DNA of 64,000 bases from assembly GCA_903907865.1 (NCBI GenBank), contig CAIVPR010000078.1, positions 1-64,000 on the forward strand, in the 5' to 3' direction. The stretch comes from an uncultured Acidobacteriia bacterium (GTDB lineage Bacteria; Acidobacteriota; Terriglobia; Bryobacterales; Bryobacteraceae). Made by a program: the position numbers and the translations under genes. The notes below the pieces were generated by a model. The model searched no databases and was not told where the DNA came from. It worked only from the letters and a program-made list of their open reading frames with translations. This document shows, piece by piece, positions 25,535 to 35,500 of this stretch (the stretch's first letter is position 1; each line of letters begins with the position of its first letter).

Positions 25535-27392
25535 TTTCGCACTGCCCGATTTCTCCAGCCTGCAGCGCGGGCCGTACACCTATGTCCCGGTGGTCCCCGG
25601 GCGGATGGAGTTCGCCATCGAGGTGCGTCGTCGGATTCTGGCAGAGCGTCCCCAAGTGGTCGCCCTGGAATTGCCCGAGACGCTGGCCCGCGCCTATCGG
25701 GAAGCGATCAAGCGGCTGCCCGCCATTTCCGTGATCTTCTACGGCGACGCGATGGCGCGGGTCGGAGCCTACCGCGACGAGGACGAGATGGACGGCGCGG
25801 TCTACGTGCCCGTGGAACCCTGCGATCCGTTCGTCGAGGCGCTCCGGAGCGCGGCGGAAATCGGTGCCGAGATCGTCTTCGCGGACCCCGATTCCACGGA
25901 GCGCCCCCACATTCCCGACACCTACCCGGATACCTACGCGCTCAACACCATTCCGGCGGCGAAGTACATCGAGGCCTACCGGCTGCAGCCGCAGGCGCGG
26001 ACGCCCGAGATCGAGGAATTCGCGCAGGGTGTGGCATGGAAGCTTCAGGGCGTGGACCCTTTCGCCCGCGTGATGGTGGTGGTGTCGTTGAACATGCTGG
26101 ACCCGGTGCTGGACGCGATGGAAATGCCGCAGTCGGAGCCGGTGCGGAGGCGTCGGCAGGATCTGCAACTGGTGAACCCGCACCCCGATTGTCTAGGGGA
26201 AATCACGTCCGAATATCCATTCCTGCAGGAGCGCTACGAGGGTTGGCGGGTGGAGATGGCCGACCCGGGAGCCATGGACCGCAGGCTGGTGCAATTCGCG
26301 CTGCTTCAGGAGGCCGGAGTTTCGTACCAGTTGAATACCGGAGAGACGCTGCAATTGTGGCAGCGCCGGTTGCTGGCGCGTTACAGCCGGAGTCTGGCTG
26401 CGGTGCACGGGGACCTGGCGGCGTCGCTGCACGAGATCGTAGTGGCGGCACGGTCCATCGTGGACGAGAATTTCGCGTGGGATGTCTGGGAGACAGCGTC
26501 GAAGTATTCGGCGCAGGAATCTTCGGGTCCGCTGGAGACCGTGCATATTTCGGGTGACGAGGTGTGGCTGAACACGCGGCGTATCCGGTTGCGGCGGCGT
26601 CTGCCCAGCATGAAACGGCGGATGACGATCCCCGGCTTGAAGCCGCGCAAGAAGGAGAAAAAGCCCGGCGAGTGGGCGGCCGCCAACAACGGGGCCAGCA
26701 TCTGCTCGTTCCCTCCAGAGGATCTGGTGATCGAGAACTTCGGCCGCTACCTCAAGAAGAAGGGGAAGGGCATGCTGAGCGAGGAGCGGGCGACGGTGGA
26801 GCCGTTCACTTCGTCCATCCTCGACGGCATCGATCTGCGCGAGACCATGCGCAACTGGCATGAAGGCCAAGATCATCAGAAAAAGATCTTTGTCCGCAAC
26901 ATGCAGAAAATCCATGGCGACGTCGGGTCCATCATCGTGATCTTCGACGACGACCGCGACGGGCGCTACACCTACCAGACCACTTGGCTGGGCGAGCACC
27001 AGAACGAGTCCGACATGGCCTTCTATTCCACGCCGCCGTTCGAGCACATGGTGGGACCGGGAATCGGGCGCGCCGAGTACGGCGGTTTCCTGATGAGCCT
27101 TCCGGCGCGCAGGATGTATGACGTTTGGGCCGACAGCGACTACGACATGGCGGAATCGAAGGCCGAGCGGCTGTTGTTGGCGGGCCTGGATTACTCCATC
27201 GAGAAATACGTCGTCTATGCGGCCGCGAAACCCCCGCGCTCCGTATTCCGCAACGTGGCGGCGAGGTTCGGGCGGACGATTGTGTATGTGCCGATCGGGC
27301 AGCTTTCGCCGGTAACGCTGAAGAAGCTGCGGGTAGTGCATGTGCTCGACGGGTACGAGCGGCGCGAGGGGGCCAAAGAGTACATCTGGTAG
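25503..27392 (+). CDS. Unrecognised 629-residue partner of MoxR ATPase
   Basis: I cannot assign a family. The first 150 residues (VVPGRMEFAIEVRRRILAER, then VVALELPET, VYVPVEPCDPFVEALRSAAE, AEIVFADPD) loosely resemble the TIKI/ChaN/EreA-like fold, in which a Glu-Leu-Pro strand and a later PxxP-like strand recur; the expected early His is not seen, so this is weak. A basic segment (365-395: RIRLRRRLPSMKRR, KPRKKEKK) separates a C-terminal domain with VGSIIVIFDDDRDG and GIGRAEYGGFLMSLPARRM. No signal peptide, membrane helix or MIDAS motif is present. It begins inside the MoxR gene with GAGGCG upstream of the ATG, and ends 5 bases from the convergent pstS-like gene. Confidence 0.8.
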   Translation: MPGDTGTSFPDFALPDFSSLQRGPYTYVPVVPGRMEFAIEVRRRILAERPQVVALELPETLARAYREAIKRLPAISVIFYGDAMARVGAYRDEDEMDGAVYVPVEPCDPFVEALRSAAEIGAEIVFADPDSTERPHIPDTYPDTYALNTIPAAKYIEAYRLQPQARTPEIEEFAQGVAWKLQGVDPFARVMVVVSLNMLDPVLDAMEMPQSEPVRRRRQDLQLVNPHPDCLGEITSEYPFLQERYEGWRVEMADPGAMDRRLVQFALLQEAGVSYQLNTGETLQLWQRRLLARYSRSLAAVHGDLAASLHEIVVAARSIVDENFAWDVWETASKYSAQESSGPLETVHISGDEVWLNTRRIRLRRRLPSMKRRMTIPGLKPRKKEKKPGEWAAANNGASICSFPPEDLVIENFGRYLKKKGKGMLSEERATVEPFTSSILDGIDLRETMRNWHEGQDHQKKIFVRNMQKIHGDVGSIIVIFDDDRDGRYTYQTTWLGEHQNESDMAFYSTPPFEHMVGPGIGRAEYGGFLMSLPARRMYDVWADSDYDMAESKAERLLLAGLDYSIEKYVVYAAAKPPRSVFRNVAARFGRTIVYVPIGQLSPVTLKKLRVVHVLDGYERREGAKEYIW

Positions 27393-27397
27393 GGGGC

Positions 27398-28867
27398 CTA
27401 CTCCAAGCGGGCGATGTCGGCTTCTACCTTGGCGACCACTTCCTTCGGCAACGCTAGGTAGCCCAGTGCCGCCGCTTGCCGCTGTCCAGGTCCCGTGGCC
27501 CAGCGCAGGAATGCCGCCATCGCTCGGCGTTTGGCGGGTTCCGCCGGATGCGCCGGGACGACGAGCCAAGTGAACGACGAGATGGGGTAGGCACCGGGTC
27601 CGGGAGCATTGACGATGGACGCCGTCATTACGCCGTTAGGTCCGACTGCTCGGCGCGCGGCCGCAGCGATGCTGTCCAGGCTGGCACCCACGAATTCGCC
27701 CTCCTGATTGCGAACTTTGCCGAAGTTGAGATGGTTCTGCACCGCGTAGGTGAACTCGACGTATCCGATGGCACCGCCGAACTCCTTCACCTCCGTCGCG
27801 ACACCTTCATTGCCAACTCCCGAACGCCCGACAGGCCAGGCCGGATTCATTCCGGTACCAACCTTGGCTTTCCACTCCGCGCTGGTCTGCGCAAGGAAGT
27901 CGGTCCAGACGTAGCTGGTCCCGCTACCATCGCGGCGGTGGATGACCGTGATGTCGAGGTCCGGTAGGTGCAGCTTGGGGTTGGCGGCGCGGAGGGCCGG
28001 GTCGTTCCACTTCTTGATCTTGCCGAGGTAGATGCCGACGAGGATGGCGGGGGTGAAGTCGATGTCGCCGCTGACGCCCGGCAGGTTCATGATCGGCACC
28101 ACGGCCCCGACGGCGGACGGGAAGAGGACGAATTTGTCTTCTTGCCCCGGTGCGAGCAGGTGGATCGCGTCGGGACTGTCAGAAGCCCCGAAATCCACCT
28201 CGCCAGCGAGGAGTCTGCGGATTCCGGCCTCCGATCCCACCGGCTCGTAAATAAGCTCAACGTCCGGATTCGTGCGGTGGTAGTTGGCGAACCACTTGGT
28301 GTAGAGCGGGTAGGGGAAGGTGGCTCCCGCGCCCTTGAGTTCGACGGTGCCGTGTCCGGGGGCCGCTACGGGCCTCGACGGCTTCGGGAAGCCTTGCTGG
28401 ACCGCCTTTGCAACCTGCTTCGAGATCTGCTTGGAGAGGTTGCCGTAGATGTCGTCAGTCGCGGTATTCGGCGTCACGAGGTACGACCAAAGGGTTTCGC
28501 CCTGTTTATCACGCAGTTCGACGGAGAGGAAACCGCCGTAGACGGGCTTTCCGTTGCGCGGATAGCGGGGGGCGCGTGGATTGAGGGTGCTGTAGCCGCG
28601 CACCCAAACTTCGCCGCCGCCGCCGAGGACGAGGTCTGCTGCGGATTCCTTCAGCGCCAGTTGGACCGAGCCAAGTTTGCGGAGTTCGGCGACGACCCCG
28701 GATCGGAGTTCCTCCGAGCCCTGTCTCGTGGTGAACGGTTCCACGAAGAGTCTCGTTGAGGTCGCCGGGGACTGGGCCTCGGCAAGCGGACAAACGAGCG
28801 CGATGCAGAAGAGGAGCGCTGGACGGAGCGTCCTCCCAAGTGTTCGCCGGGGCGTCCGGGCGGTCAT
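27398..28867 (-). CDS. PstS-like phosphate-binding protein with extra N-terminal domain
   Basis: A 489-residue exported protein. After a signal peptide (LRPALLFCIALVCPLAEA) comes an unassigned domain of about 140 residues (RLFVEPFTTRQGSEELRSGV, LVLGGGGEVWVRGYS), then a PstS-type solute-binding domain from about residue 170: LKGAGATFPYPLYTKWF, GEVDFGASDSPD, RRDGSGTSYVWTDFL, with the phosphate-loop residues Thr/Ser and Asp in place. PstS normally delivers phosphate to PstCAB, but no pst permease genes are in the window. The extra domain roughly lengthens it by half over usual PstS. It is divergent from a porin gene. Confidence 0.83.
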   Translation of the reverse strand: MTARTPRRTLGRTLRPALLFCIALVCPLAEAQSPATSTRLFVEPFTTRQGSEELRSGVVAELRKLGSVQLALKESAADLVLGGGGEVWVRGYSTLNPRAPRYPRNGKPVYGGFLSVELRDKQGETLWSYLVTPNTATDDIYGNLSKQISKQVAKAVQQGFPKPSRPVAAPGHGTVELKGAGATFPYPLYTKWFANYHRTNPDVELIYEPVGSEAGIRRLLAGEVDFGASDSPDAIHLLAPGQEDKFVLFPSAVGAVVPIMNLPGVSGDIDFTPAILVGIYLGKIKKWNDPALRAANPKLHLPDLDITVIHRRDGSGTSYVWTDFLAQTSAEWKAKVGTGMNPAWPVGRSGVGNEGVATEVKEFGGAIGYVEFTYAVQNHLNFGKVRNQEGEFVGASLDSIAAAARRAVGPNGVMTASIVNAPGPGAYPISSFTWLVVPAHPAEPAKRRAMAAFLRWATGPGQRQAAALGYLALPKEVVAKVEADIARLE

Positions 28868-28930
28868 GGTGTCGTTGGGTGATGCCGTGGGCAATTCTTC
28901 ATCCTTGCATCCACCGGAGCTCTATAAGTT

Positions 28931-28951
28931 ACTGGACGGTGACAGTCCAGT
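28931..28951. promoter_or_regulatory. Inverted repeat between pstS-like and porin genes
   Basis: ACTGGAC-GGTGACA-GTCCAGT, a perfect 7-base palindrome around a 7-base spacer, in the divergent gap. It is placed to act as an operator for one or both genes. It does not match the E. coli Pho box direct repeats, so phosphate control is only inferred from the neighbours. Confidence 0.45.
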
Positions 28952-30392
28952 GAATTGTTCTCAAGAGGTTGCCGGATCGGTTGACACTCCCCCGCCGCGT
29001 GCCCAACGATGGGAGAGTCTGCGTATACTTCTCGCACTTCTGATGCTGTTGCCATGGCCGGCGTGTGCCCAGGAGACGGTACCCCTGCAGGCGACGGATC
29101 CGGAGACATTGTGGGATCGGCTCTGGGTCTCCGGCCAAGTGAATGTCATCCGCCAGCAGCACGGGGCGTTTCCAGCCAAATACAGCGGAGACAACAGCCT
29201 TCAACCGGAGAAGGAGCAGGCGACGTCCCGCGTGATGACGCTGTACACCGGGTTCCAGATCTCGAAGCACTTGGAAATCCTCGCGGATTTCGAGACTGCG
29301 GGTGGTGGCGGTATTAGCAACGCGTTGGGGGCTGCCGGGTTCACCAATGTCGACGTGGTGCGGAATCCCACCTTGGGCACGGCACCGTACGTGTCCCGGA
29401 TCATGCTCCACTACACGGTGCCGCTGGGCCGGGAAACGACGGAAAGCACGCGGAGCCCGATGGCGCTGGCTTCAACGGTTCCGGTCCGGCGGTTGGAATT
29501 GCGCTACGGGAAGATCAGCACGGTTGATTTCTTCGACCTGAACTCGGTGGGCAGCGACAGCCACCTGCAGTTCATGAATTGGGGCCTGGTCAATAACGGT
29601 GCCTTCGACTATGCCGCCGACACACGCGGCTACACCTACGGCTTGGTGGCGGAACTCTACGATAAAAACTGGACCGCACGCTACGCCAACCTCCTGATGC
29701 CCACGGTGGCCAACGGGATCCAACTCGACTGGAACATCGCACGGGCACGCGCCGATAATTTCGAGTTCGAGTACCGGCCCGGGTTGCTCCCGAAACGCGC
29801 CACCGTCTTGCGGGCGCTATATTTCATCAACCACGCCAACATGGGCCGCTACCGCGACGCGGTCAACGGATACCTTGCCGGCAAGGACTTGGTGCCTGAC
29901 ATCACCGCCTACCGCAAGCAGGGGCGCGTAAAGTATGGATTCGGGTTGAACGTGGAGCAGGAGATGACGCCGCTGCTGCGGGTCTTCGGCCGGTTGGGGT
30001 GGAACGACGGGGTCAATGAGTCATACGCCTACACGGAGATCGACCGGACGGGCCAAATCGGTGCCGACCTCCGGGGCAAGCCATGGCGGCGGTCGGAGGA
30101 CAAGCTCGGTGCCGCGTTCGTGACGAATGGGATTTCCGGCGACCACCGGCGCTATCTGTCGTTGGGCGGCGTCGGGTTCATCATTGGCGACGGCGGGTTG
30201 CGCTACGGACTGGAGCAGGTCTTCGAAACCTACTACACGGCGCACCTGTGGCGCGGCATATCGATCGCGGGAGACTACCAGCACGTGTCGAACCCAGGCT
30301 ACAACCGGGACCGTGGACCTGTTTCGGTCTGGAGCCTTCGCCTCCATTTGGAGGATGCGGTGCCGTTCGAGAGGCTGGGGCGCCGGAAGTAG
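28950..30392 (+). CDS. OprB-like carbohydrate porin
   Basis: An outer-membrane barrel of about 480 residues. A signal peptide (LRILLALLMLLPWPACAQ) is followed by many alternating strands, and the C-terminus NPGYNRDRGPVSVWSLRLH is the OprB-family end motif. Internal motifs such as RRLELRYGKISTVDFFDLNS also fit. The start is uncertain: GTG 28950 gives a long n-region, ATG 28866 would overlap the divergent gene, and a start nearer 29020 would suit the signal peptide but needs a rare codon. Being opposite a PstS-like gene it could be a phosphate or sugar channel. Confidence 0.75.
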   Translation: MNCSQEVAGSVDTPPPRAQRWESLRILLALLMLLPWPACAQETVPLQATDPETLWDRLWVSGQVNVIRQQHGAFPAKYSGDNSLQPEKEQATSRVMTLYTGFQISKHLEILADFETAGGGGISNALGAAGFTNVDVVRNPTLGTAPYVSRIMLHYTVPLGRETTESTRSPMALASTVPVRRLELRYGKISTVDFFDLNSVGSDSHLQFMNWGLVNNGAFDYAADTRGYTYGLVAELYDKNWTARYANLLMPTVANGIQLDWNIARARADNFEFEYRPGLLPKRATVLRALYFINHANMGRYRDAVNGYLAGKDLVPDITAYRKQGRVKYGFGLNVEQEMTPLLRVFGRLGWNDGVNESYAYTEIDRTGQIGADLRGKPWRRSEDKLGAAFVTNGISGDHRRYLSLGGVGFIIGDGGLRYGLEQVFETYYTAHLWRGISIAGDYQHVSNPGYNRDRGPVSVWSLRLHLEDAVPFERLGRRK

Positions 30393-30410
30393 GTTCGCGG
30401 AAGTGCCGGT

Positions 30411-31067
30411 TTATCGTTCTGGAACCGCAGCCGGAACCGGGGTTCCAGCGTTCAGCCGCGCGGTCGTCTCCATGTCGATCAAGGAAAGCGATGCTTGGTT
30501 GTGCGCGTTCGGGGCCGTCACGTAGTGCAACGTGTTGCCTTCCACCCAATAGGCCAAGGCTTGGCGCACCGTGCGGTCGCGGAACTGGATCAGATAATAC
30601 GTGGGTGCCGGCGCAGGTTCGACGTTGGGCTGGGAGGCAGCTTCCTCGGCACGGTCGGAAGGGCGGGCGGAACCGAAATACTGGTTGATCACGACGGACG
30701 GGGGAGCCGCGGTTTGCGGGACCTCGGCGGCCTGCATCGGCGGCTGCCACGCGGTCTGCACCGGCGTGTACTGCTGCTGTGCCGTCGAAGCGTAATCGTA
30801 GGCGTTGGGCACGTAGTAAACCGGCCCCACATACCGGTAGCCAGTCGTGGTCGCGGGCTTGGCGGGGGGGTGGGAACCAGGCAGCGCGATTCCACCAAGA
30901 GGACGGCTGATACCCACCGACGCATAGGGTCCGCCGAGCGCCCCCACGGTCGGCAACGGTGCAGGCGAAGTCGCTTTGACCGGCCGGGCCGGGGCGGGCG
31001 GCTTGGCTGGTGCCTGGCACCAAGAGATCGCGGATATGAGGAGTAGACCGAACGCGGCCTGTTTCAT
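30411..31067 (-). CDS. Secreted Pro/Ala-rich protein, unknown
   Basis: A 218-residue exported protein: signal peptide MKQAAFGLLLISAISWCQA, then a Pro/Ala-rich and Tyr-rich segment (YRYVGPVYYVPNAYDYAS), a linker, and a C-terminal domain of about 60 residues (PTYYLIQFRDRTVRQALAYW, LHYVTAPNAHNQASLSLIDM) that resembles a common short module at the end of acidobacterial secreted proteins. ATG 31067 is chosen for the signal peptide. It is downstream of, and separated by a terminator from, the bamA-skp operon, so it is transcribed alone. Confidence 0.68.
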   Translation of the reverse strand: MKQAAFGLLLISAISWCQAPAKPPAPARPVKATSPAPLPTVGALGGPYASVGISRPLGGIALPGSHPPAKPATTTGYRYVGPVYYVPNAYDYASTAQQQYTPVQTAWQPPMQAAEVPQTAAPPSVVINQYFGSARPSDRAEEAASQPNVEPAPAPTYYLIQFRDRTVRQALAYWVEGNTLHYVTAPNAHNQASLSLIDMETTARLNAGTPVPAAVPER

Positions 31068-31121
31068 TTGGAAATACCCGTCTGCTCTTATACTACCCCC
31101 TCGGCACGCCGTTTGGCTTGG

Positions 31122-31181
31122 GGAAAAAGAAAACGGCCCTGCCGGTTGTCCGGGCGCGATGCCGGACACCCCGCAGGGCCG
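31122..31181 (-). terminator. Rho-independent terminator of the bamA-skp operon
   Basis: A 20-base arm (31181-31162) pairs with 31153-31134 at 18 of 20 positions plus one wobble, around an 8-base loop, followed on the minus strand by TTTTCTTTTT. It lies 24 bases after the last Skp/OmpH gene and closes that operon ahead of the separate secreted-protein gene. Confidence 0.85.
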
Positions 31182-31204
31182 CTCGGGTACTACAGTAACG
31201 GCAA

Positions 31205-31780
31205 CTACGGCTTCTTCGGAGCCGGAGGAGCTGCCGGTGCGGTCGGAGGAGCCTTCGGCGTCACCGCTGCTGCCTTGTCGTAGAGCGCAACGACGTCGCG
31301 GGTGATCTCGATGGCATTCGAGGCGTACAGGATGTTGTTCGGCTGGCCGCTGTCGTCGAAGATGATCGAGAACTTGTTGTCAACCGCGTACTGGTTGATC
31401 ACCTGCATCATCTTCGCGCCCAGTTCCTGGATCATGCGCTGTTGGTCGGCTTCCATGTCCTGCTTGGCGTCGTCGGAATCGCGCTGGAGCGTGCGGCTCA
31501 GGGCGTCGATGTCGCGTTCGAGGCTCGCGCGGGCAGCCTCGGCCATGGTGTTCTGGGTCTTGCGGTACTGTTCCTGCTTGGCCGTCAGTTCCTGGGACCG
31601 TTTTTGGATATCCTGGTCCTTGGGACCGAACTTGGCGCGCAAGTCGGCTACCGCCTTGGCCCCGTCCTTGGTGGAAATCAGGGCCTGCTGCATGTCGAGC
31701 ACGCCGATTTTCTGCTGGGCATGGGCGCAGAGGACCGAGGCTGCGGCCAGCGCCATCAATTGGATTGCAATGCGTTTCAC
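31205..31780 (-). CDS. OmpH/Skp family periplasmic chaperone (copy 2)
   Basis: A 191-residue exported protein: signal peptide MKRIAIQLMALAAASVLCAHA, then the Skp start IGVLDMQQALISTKDG, long charged helices forming the coiled tentacles (about 45-125, for example QELTAKQEQYRKTQNTMAEA), a closing strand FSIIFDDSGQPNNILYAS, and a Pro/Ala-rich tail. Skp holds unfolded outer-membrane proteins on their way to BamA. It is the third gene of bamA-ompH-ompH, 27 bases after its paralogue, and is followed by a terminator. Confidence 0.88.
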   Translation of the reverse strand: MKRIAIQLMALAAASVLCAHAQQKIGVLDMQQALISTKDGAKAVADLRAKFGPKDQDIQKRSQELTAKQEQYRKTQNTMAEAARASLERDIDALSRTLQRDSDDAKQDMEADQQRMIQELGAKMMQVINQYAVDNKFSIIFDDSGQPNNILYASNAIEITRDVVALYDKAAAVTPKAPPTAPAAPPAPKKP

Positions 31781-31807
31781 GTGGTTGATCCTTGTGGGTC
31801 GGCGCGG

Positions 31808-32425
31808 TTACGGCTTCTTCACCGGAGCGGGCGCTGGAGCCATGGGCCTTGGTGCGGGGGCAGCCGACTTCGGGGCGGCGGGAGCTGCGGGGGCTGCGGC
31901 CGGGGCGGCACCGGCGGTCGCGTCGTAGGCGGCCACCACCTGGGCTGTGATGTTCGAAGCCTGGTCGGCGAACAGCAGGTTGTTTGGCTGGCTGGACATG
32001 TCGATGATCATCGACAGCTTGTTGTCGGCGGCGTACTTGTTCATCACGGCCTGCATTTTCTGCATGATGCCGCCGAGGAGGCGGTTCTCTTCGGCCTGGA
32101 AGTCGGTCTTGGCGTCGTCCGCGTCCCGCTGCAGGATGCGCTGCATGTTCTGGATGTCACGGTCCGCCGCGGCCTTGGCCTCGTCGCTCATGGTGTTGGC
32201 GGCCTTGCGGGACTGCTCCTGCTTGGCGGCCAGCTGCTGTTGGCGCTTGTTGAACTCGTCTTCCTTGGGCTTGAACTTGGCCTGGAGTTCCGCGGCCGCG
32301 GCTGCGCCATCCTTGGTCCCGAGGAGGGCACCCTGCATGTCGATGACGGCAATTTTCTGGGCCTGGGCGGCCACGAAGAGGCCTGCGAGCAGCCCCAGCG
32401 CCGGTAGCGTGATTATTCTTTTCAA
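31808..32425 (-). CDS. OmpH/Skp family periplasmic chaperone (copy 1)
   Basis: A 205-residue paralogue of the neighbouring Skp protein: IAVIDMQGALLGTKDG, coiled helices (FNKRQQQLAAKQEQSRKAAN), LSMIIDMSSQPNNLLFADQA, and a long Ala/Pro-rich tail. Start TTG 32425 is chosen because GGAG lies about 11 bases upstream and it gives a signal peptide (LKRIITLPALGLLAGLFVAA). Spacing to bamA is 82 bases and to copy 2 is 27. The two copies have clearly diverged in the middle but keep the same ends, so the duplication is old. Confidence 0.86.
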   Translation of the reverse strand: MKRIITLPALGLLAGLFVAAQAQKIAVIDMQGALLGTKDGAAAAAELQAKFKPKEDEFNKRQQQLAAKQEQSRKAANTMSDEAKAAADRDIQNMQRILQRDADDAKTDFQAEENRLLGGIMQKMQAVMNKYAADNKLSMIIDMSSQPNNLLFADQASNITAQVVAAYDATAGAAPAAAPAAPAAPKSAAPAPRPMAPAPAPVKKP

Positions 32426-32507
32426 CTCTTTTGCTCCTTGCGGGGTCCGGCCACCGGCGGCGACGCAGTCCCCCGTGAAATTGTACCGCCCTCGGGCGGC
32501 TAGCTTG

Positions 32508-35500
32508 TTAGAACGTCCGTCCGATGGTGAATCGGAAGGTGCTCTTCTTCTCGTAGTACGGGTAAGCCGGCGAATACGTTTGGATCGCATTCACGAACGT
32601 GGTCTGGTTGGGGAACATCGACCGGTCCATGACCACGGGCGGCTGCAGGTACTGCTGCAGGACGACCGGGTTGTAGGCCCAGTAGATGCGGAACGGGGCT
32701 TGCACGATCGGCAGGATTACCTGCATCTCGACACCCGTGGACATGCGGACCGCTTGTGTTCCCGGAGCGATCTTCACGCGGTTGGAGAAGGCGGCCTGCG
32801 GGTAGCTGCTATTCAGCAGATCGATCTGACCTTGGTTGACGCGGAGCTGGCCGGGGTACAGCACCTTGTTCAGGCCCGCGTCGAAGAAGGGTGCCAACGT
32901 AACGGGTCCGAAAACCGGAATCCGGTATTCGAAGTTGAAGATACCCTGCGTGTCGCCGCCCGGCGTGTTGATCTGGTAAATCGGAGTGCTCTGGGCGACG
33001 GGAGTCGATACCAGCGAGCCGTTGATGAGCGTCTTCTGGCTGCGCTGGCTGCCGTCCGGATTGAGCACGTTGATGTTGGCGCTCGTGGGCAGGTACGCCA
33101 CGGGGGTGATCGAGTAGAACTGGAACCCGCGCACGTCGTTTTCGCCGCCCATGAAGGTACGGGAGAACGGCGGAACCACCTTGCCGCCGTAACCGAACAT
33201 GGTGGACGCGGTCAAGTGGAAGGCAAGAACGTTCTTGTGCCACTTCGGGCTGACGTGGTAGTACTGGCCGTCGAAAGTAGGCCGGACCATGTTCACGTTG
33301 GCCCCGAGGATGCTGCCAGACGCCTGCAGGCTGAAGAAGATGCTCTTGCCGCCCGTTGGATTCTGGTAGTTGTTCTTCGAGTTGAAGGTGTAGGACGGCG
33401 TGATGCTGAACGTCTTGATGCCGTTGAGCGAGTTCGGGCCTTCAACGCCCCGGTAATTCAGGTACGTGAAGTAGTTTGCCGCGCCGGTGGACTTGGTGAT
33501 GATGCTGGAATCGTCGTATCCGATCGAGAGCCCGAGGCGCGCGAAGCTCCGCTTGATCGGATAGCTGGCGGAGAACGCGATGCCCTTCGAGTTTTGGATG
33601 TAGTTCAGGACGTTGGCGCTGCCGAGGGCGTTGTAGAAGCCTGTCACGTTGACGCCCGAAAGCAGCGACACCTGGCGGCCCTGGTTGTAGTTGAAACGAC
33701 GGAGGTAGACCGAGATGCCCGCCTGCAGGGGCCGGTCGAACACGTACGGCTCGGTGAACCCGATGTTCACGTCGTCGGTGAGCGTTCCAACCTGGCCGCC
33801 CAGGCTCAGCGTCTCGCCGAGGCCGAGGAAGTTGTTGGTCGAGTAGTTCATACCGACGAACGTGCCCGAAATACCGGAGACGCCGCCGTTGAGGCTGATC
33901 GAGTTCTTGCCCCGCTCCTTCACCTTCAGGTTGATGTCGACCGTGTTGGTTCCCGGATTGCGGTTCAGGGTGTACGCCTCGTTCTCCTTCAGCGTTTCGA
34001 AGTAGCCGAGCTGGTTCAGGCGCAGGATGCTGGCGTCCCAGAGGATGGAGTTGTAGACGTCGCCTTCGTCGATCTGGAGTTCGCGGCGGATGACCTTGTC
34101 GCGGGTCGTCGTATTGCCTGTGAACTCGATGCGGCGCACAAAGAACTGCTTGCCCTCGTCCACGTTGACGGTGAGGTCGATCTTGTTGGTGCCGGGCTCG
34201 ATGTCGATCTGGGGCTCGCCGACGTAGTCGATGTAGCCGAACTGGCTGTACACCTTGGTCAGGTTCTTGATGCCGTTGCGCAGCTTCTCGGTGGAGAACA
34301 CGCCGCCCTGCGGCATCTGGAACAGGCGCGCCAGGAATTCGGTGGAGCGGAACAGTTTCACGCCCTGGAAGTCAAGCTTCGCCAGATAGTAGCGCTGACC
34401 CTCCTCGACCGGCAGGTTGATGTCCTGCGCGTTGCCCACCTTGTTTTCCTTGATGAGCGGAATGTGCCACTGGCCGAGCGCACCGCCGGTCTTGTGGAGC
34501 TTGACCGACTGCTCCAGCGCCTTGGCGGTGAAGTAGCCTTCCTTCTGGTAGGCGTCGCGGATGCGCTCCTTGTCCTCTTCCAGCTTCTCGGAGTCGTACG
34601 TCTTGGAGAAAAGTTCCTCGAAATAGATAGAGTACGGGATGCCGATCGGCTTCAAGTTCTTCATGGCGCGCACGACTTGGCGGCGGCTGAAGGCCTCGTT
34701 GCCCAAAATGGTAATCTGCCCGACCTTGACCTTGGGGCCCTCGTCCACCTGGAATATGATTTCGAGCGACGCGGGCGGAATGCGGCGCAGGTCCGGGTTT
34801 ACGGTGGCGAACTGGTGGCCGCGCTCGGAGAGGAGTTCCTTGAGGACCACGGCGGCGTGGTTGATGACGTTGGGGTCGTACTGCGACTCCACGACCAAGC
34901 CGACCTTGCGCTCCTTGAAGCGGTCAAGCACGTCGGAGGTCGAGGCCGACTTCAGGCCTTCGTACTTGATGTCGCGGATGACAGGCCGCTCGACAACGAC
35001 GAAGGTCAGGATAATCCCGCCCTTGTCGCCCTTCTCGCTTTCGAGGCGGATGTCGTCGAAGCGGTTCGAGTTCCAGAGCAGCATGAAGTCGCGGCGCATG
35101 GCGTCGTCGTTGTAGACGTCCCCTGTGCGGGTGAGGATCATGGCGCGGAGGGTGTCCTGGGGTACGCGTCGGGACCCGCGGAACTGGATCGACTCGATGA
35201 CATTCGCGGCCACCGTCGCCGGTCCCTGCGCGGCGGTCTCGCCGGGCGTTACGGTCTTCGGGGCCTCGAATTGGGGCTGCGCGGGCGCGCCCGGCTCGGC
35301 GGGTTTCGCAGGCGCGGCCTGCTGCACCGTTTCAAACGGATTGGCGGGCTGGGCCGGCTGCGGGGTTTGGGGACGGGCCTGCGCGGGGGGGGGAGGCGCT
35401 TGCGGGACGGGGGATGCCTGCGGCGCGGCTTGCTGGGCGTACGCCGCCTGGGGCGCGCACAGGGCACCGGATAGCAGCAACGAAAGGCCGCCGAACAAAA

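Noticed and set aside
26193-27569. A 458-codon minus-strand frame inside the MoxR partner gene
   Set aside because: Composition is His/Arg/Pro-rich without fold-like pattern. The plus-strand frame is longer, coupled to MoxR and has normal amino-acid use.
31947-35474. A very long open frame (1175 codons) on the plus strand across the whole of bamA
   Set aside because: It is antisense to a well-supported bamA; its translation is Arg/Val/Asp/Glu-rich with no domain or signal, as expected from GC-biased third positions.
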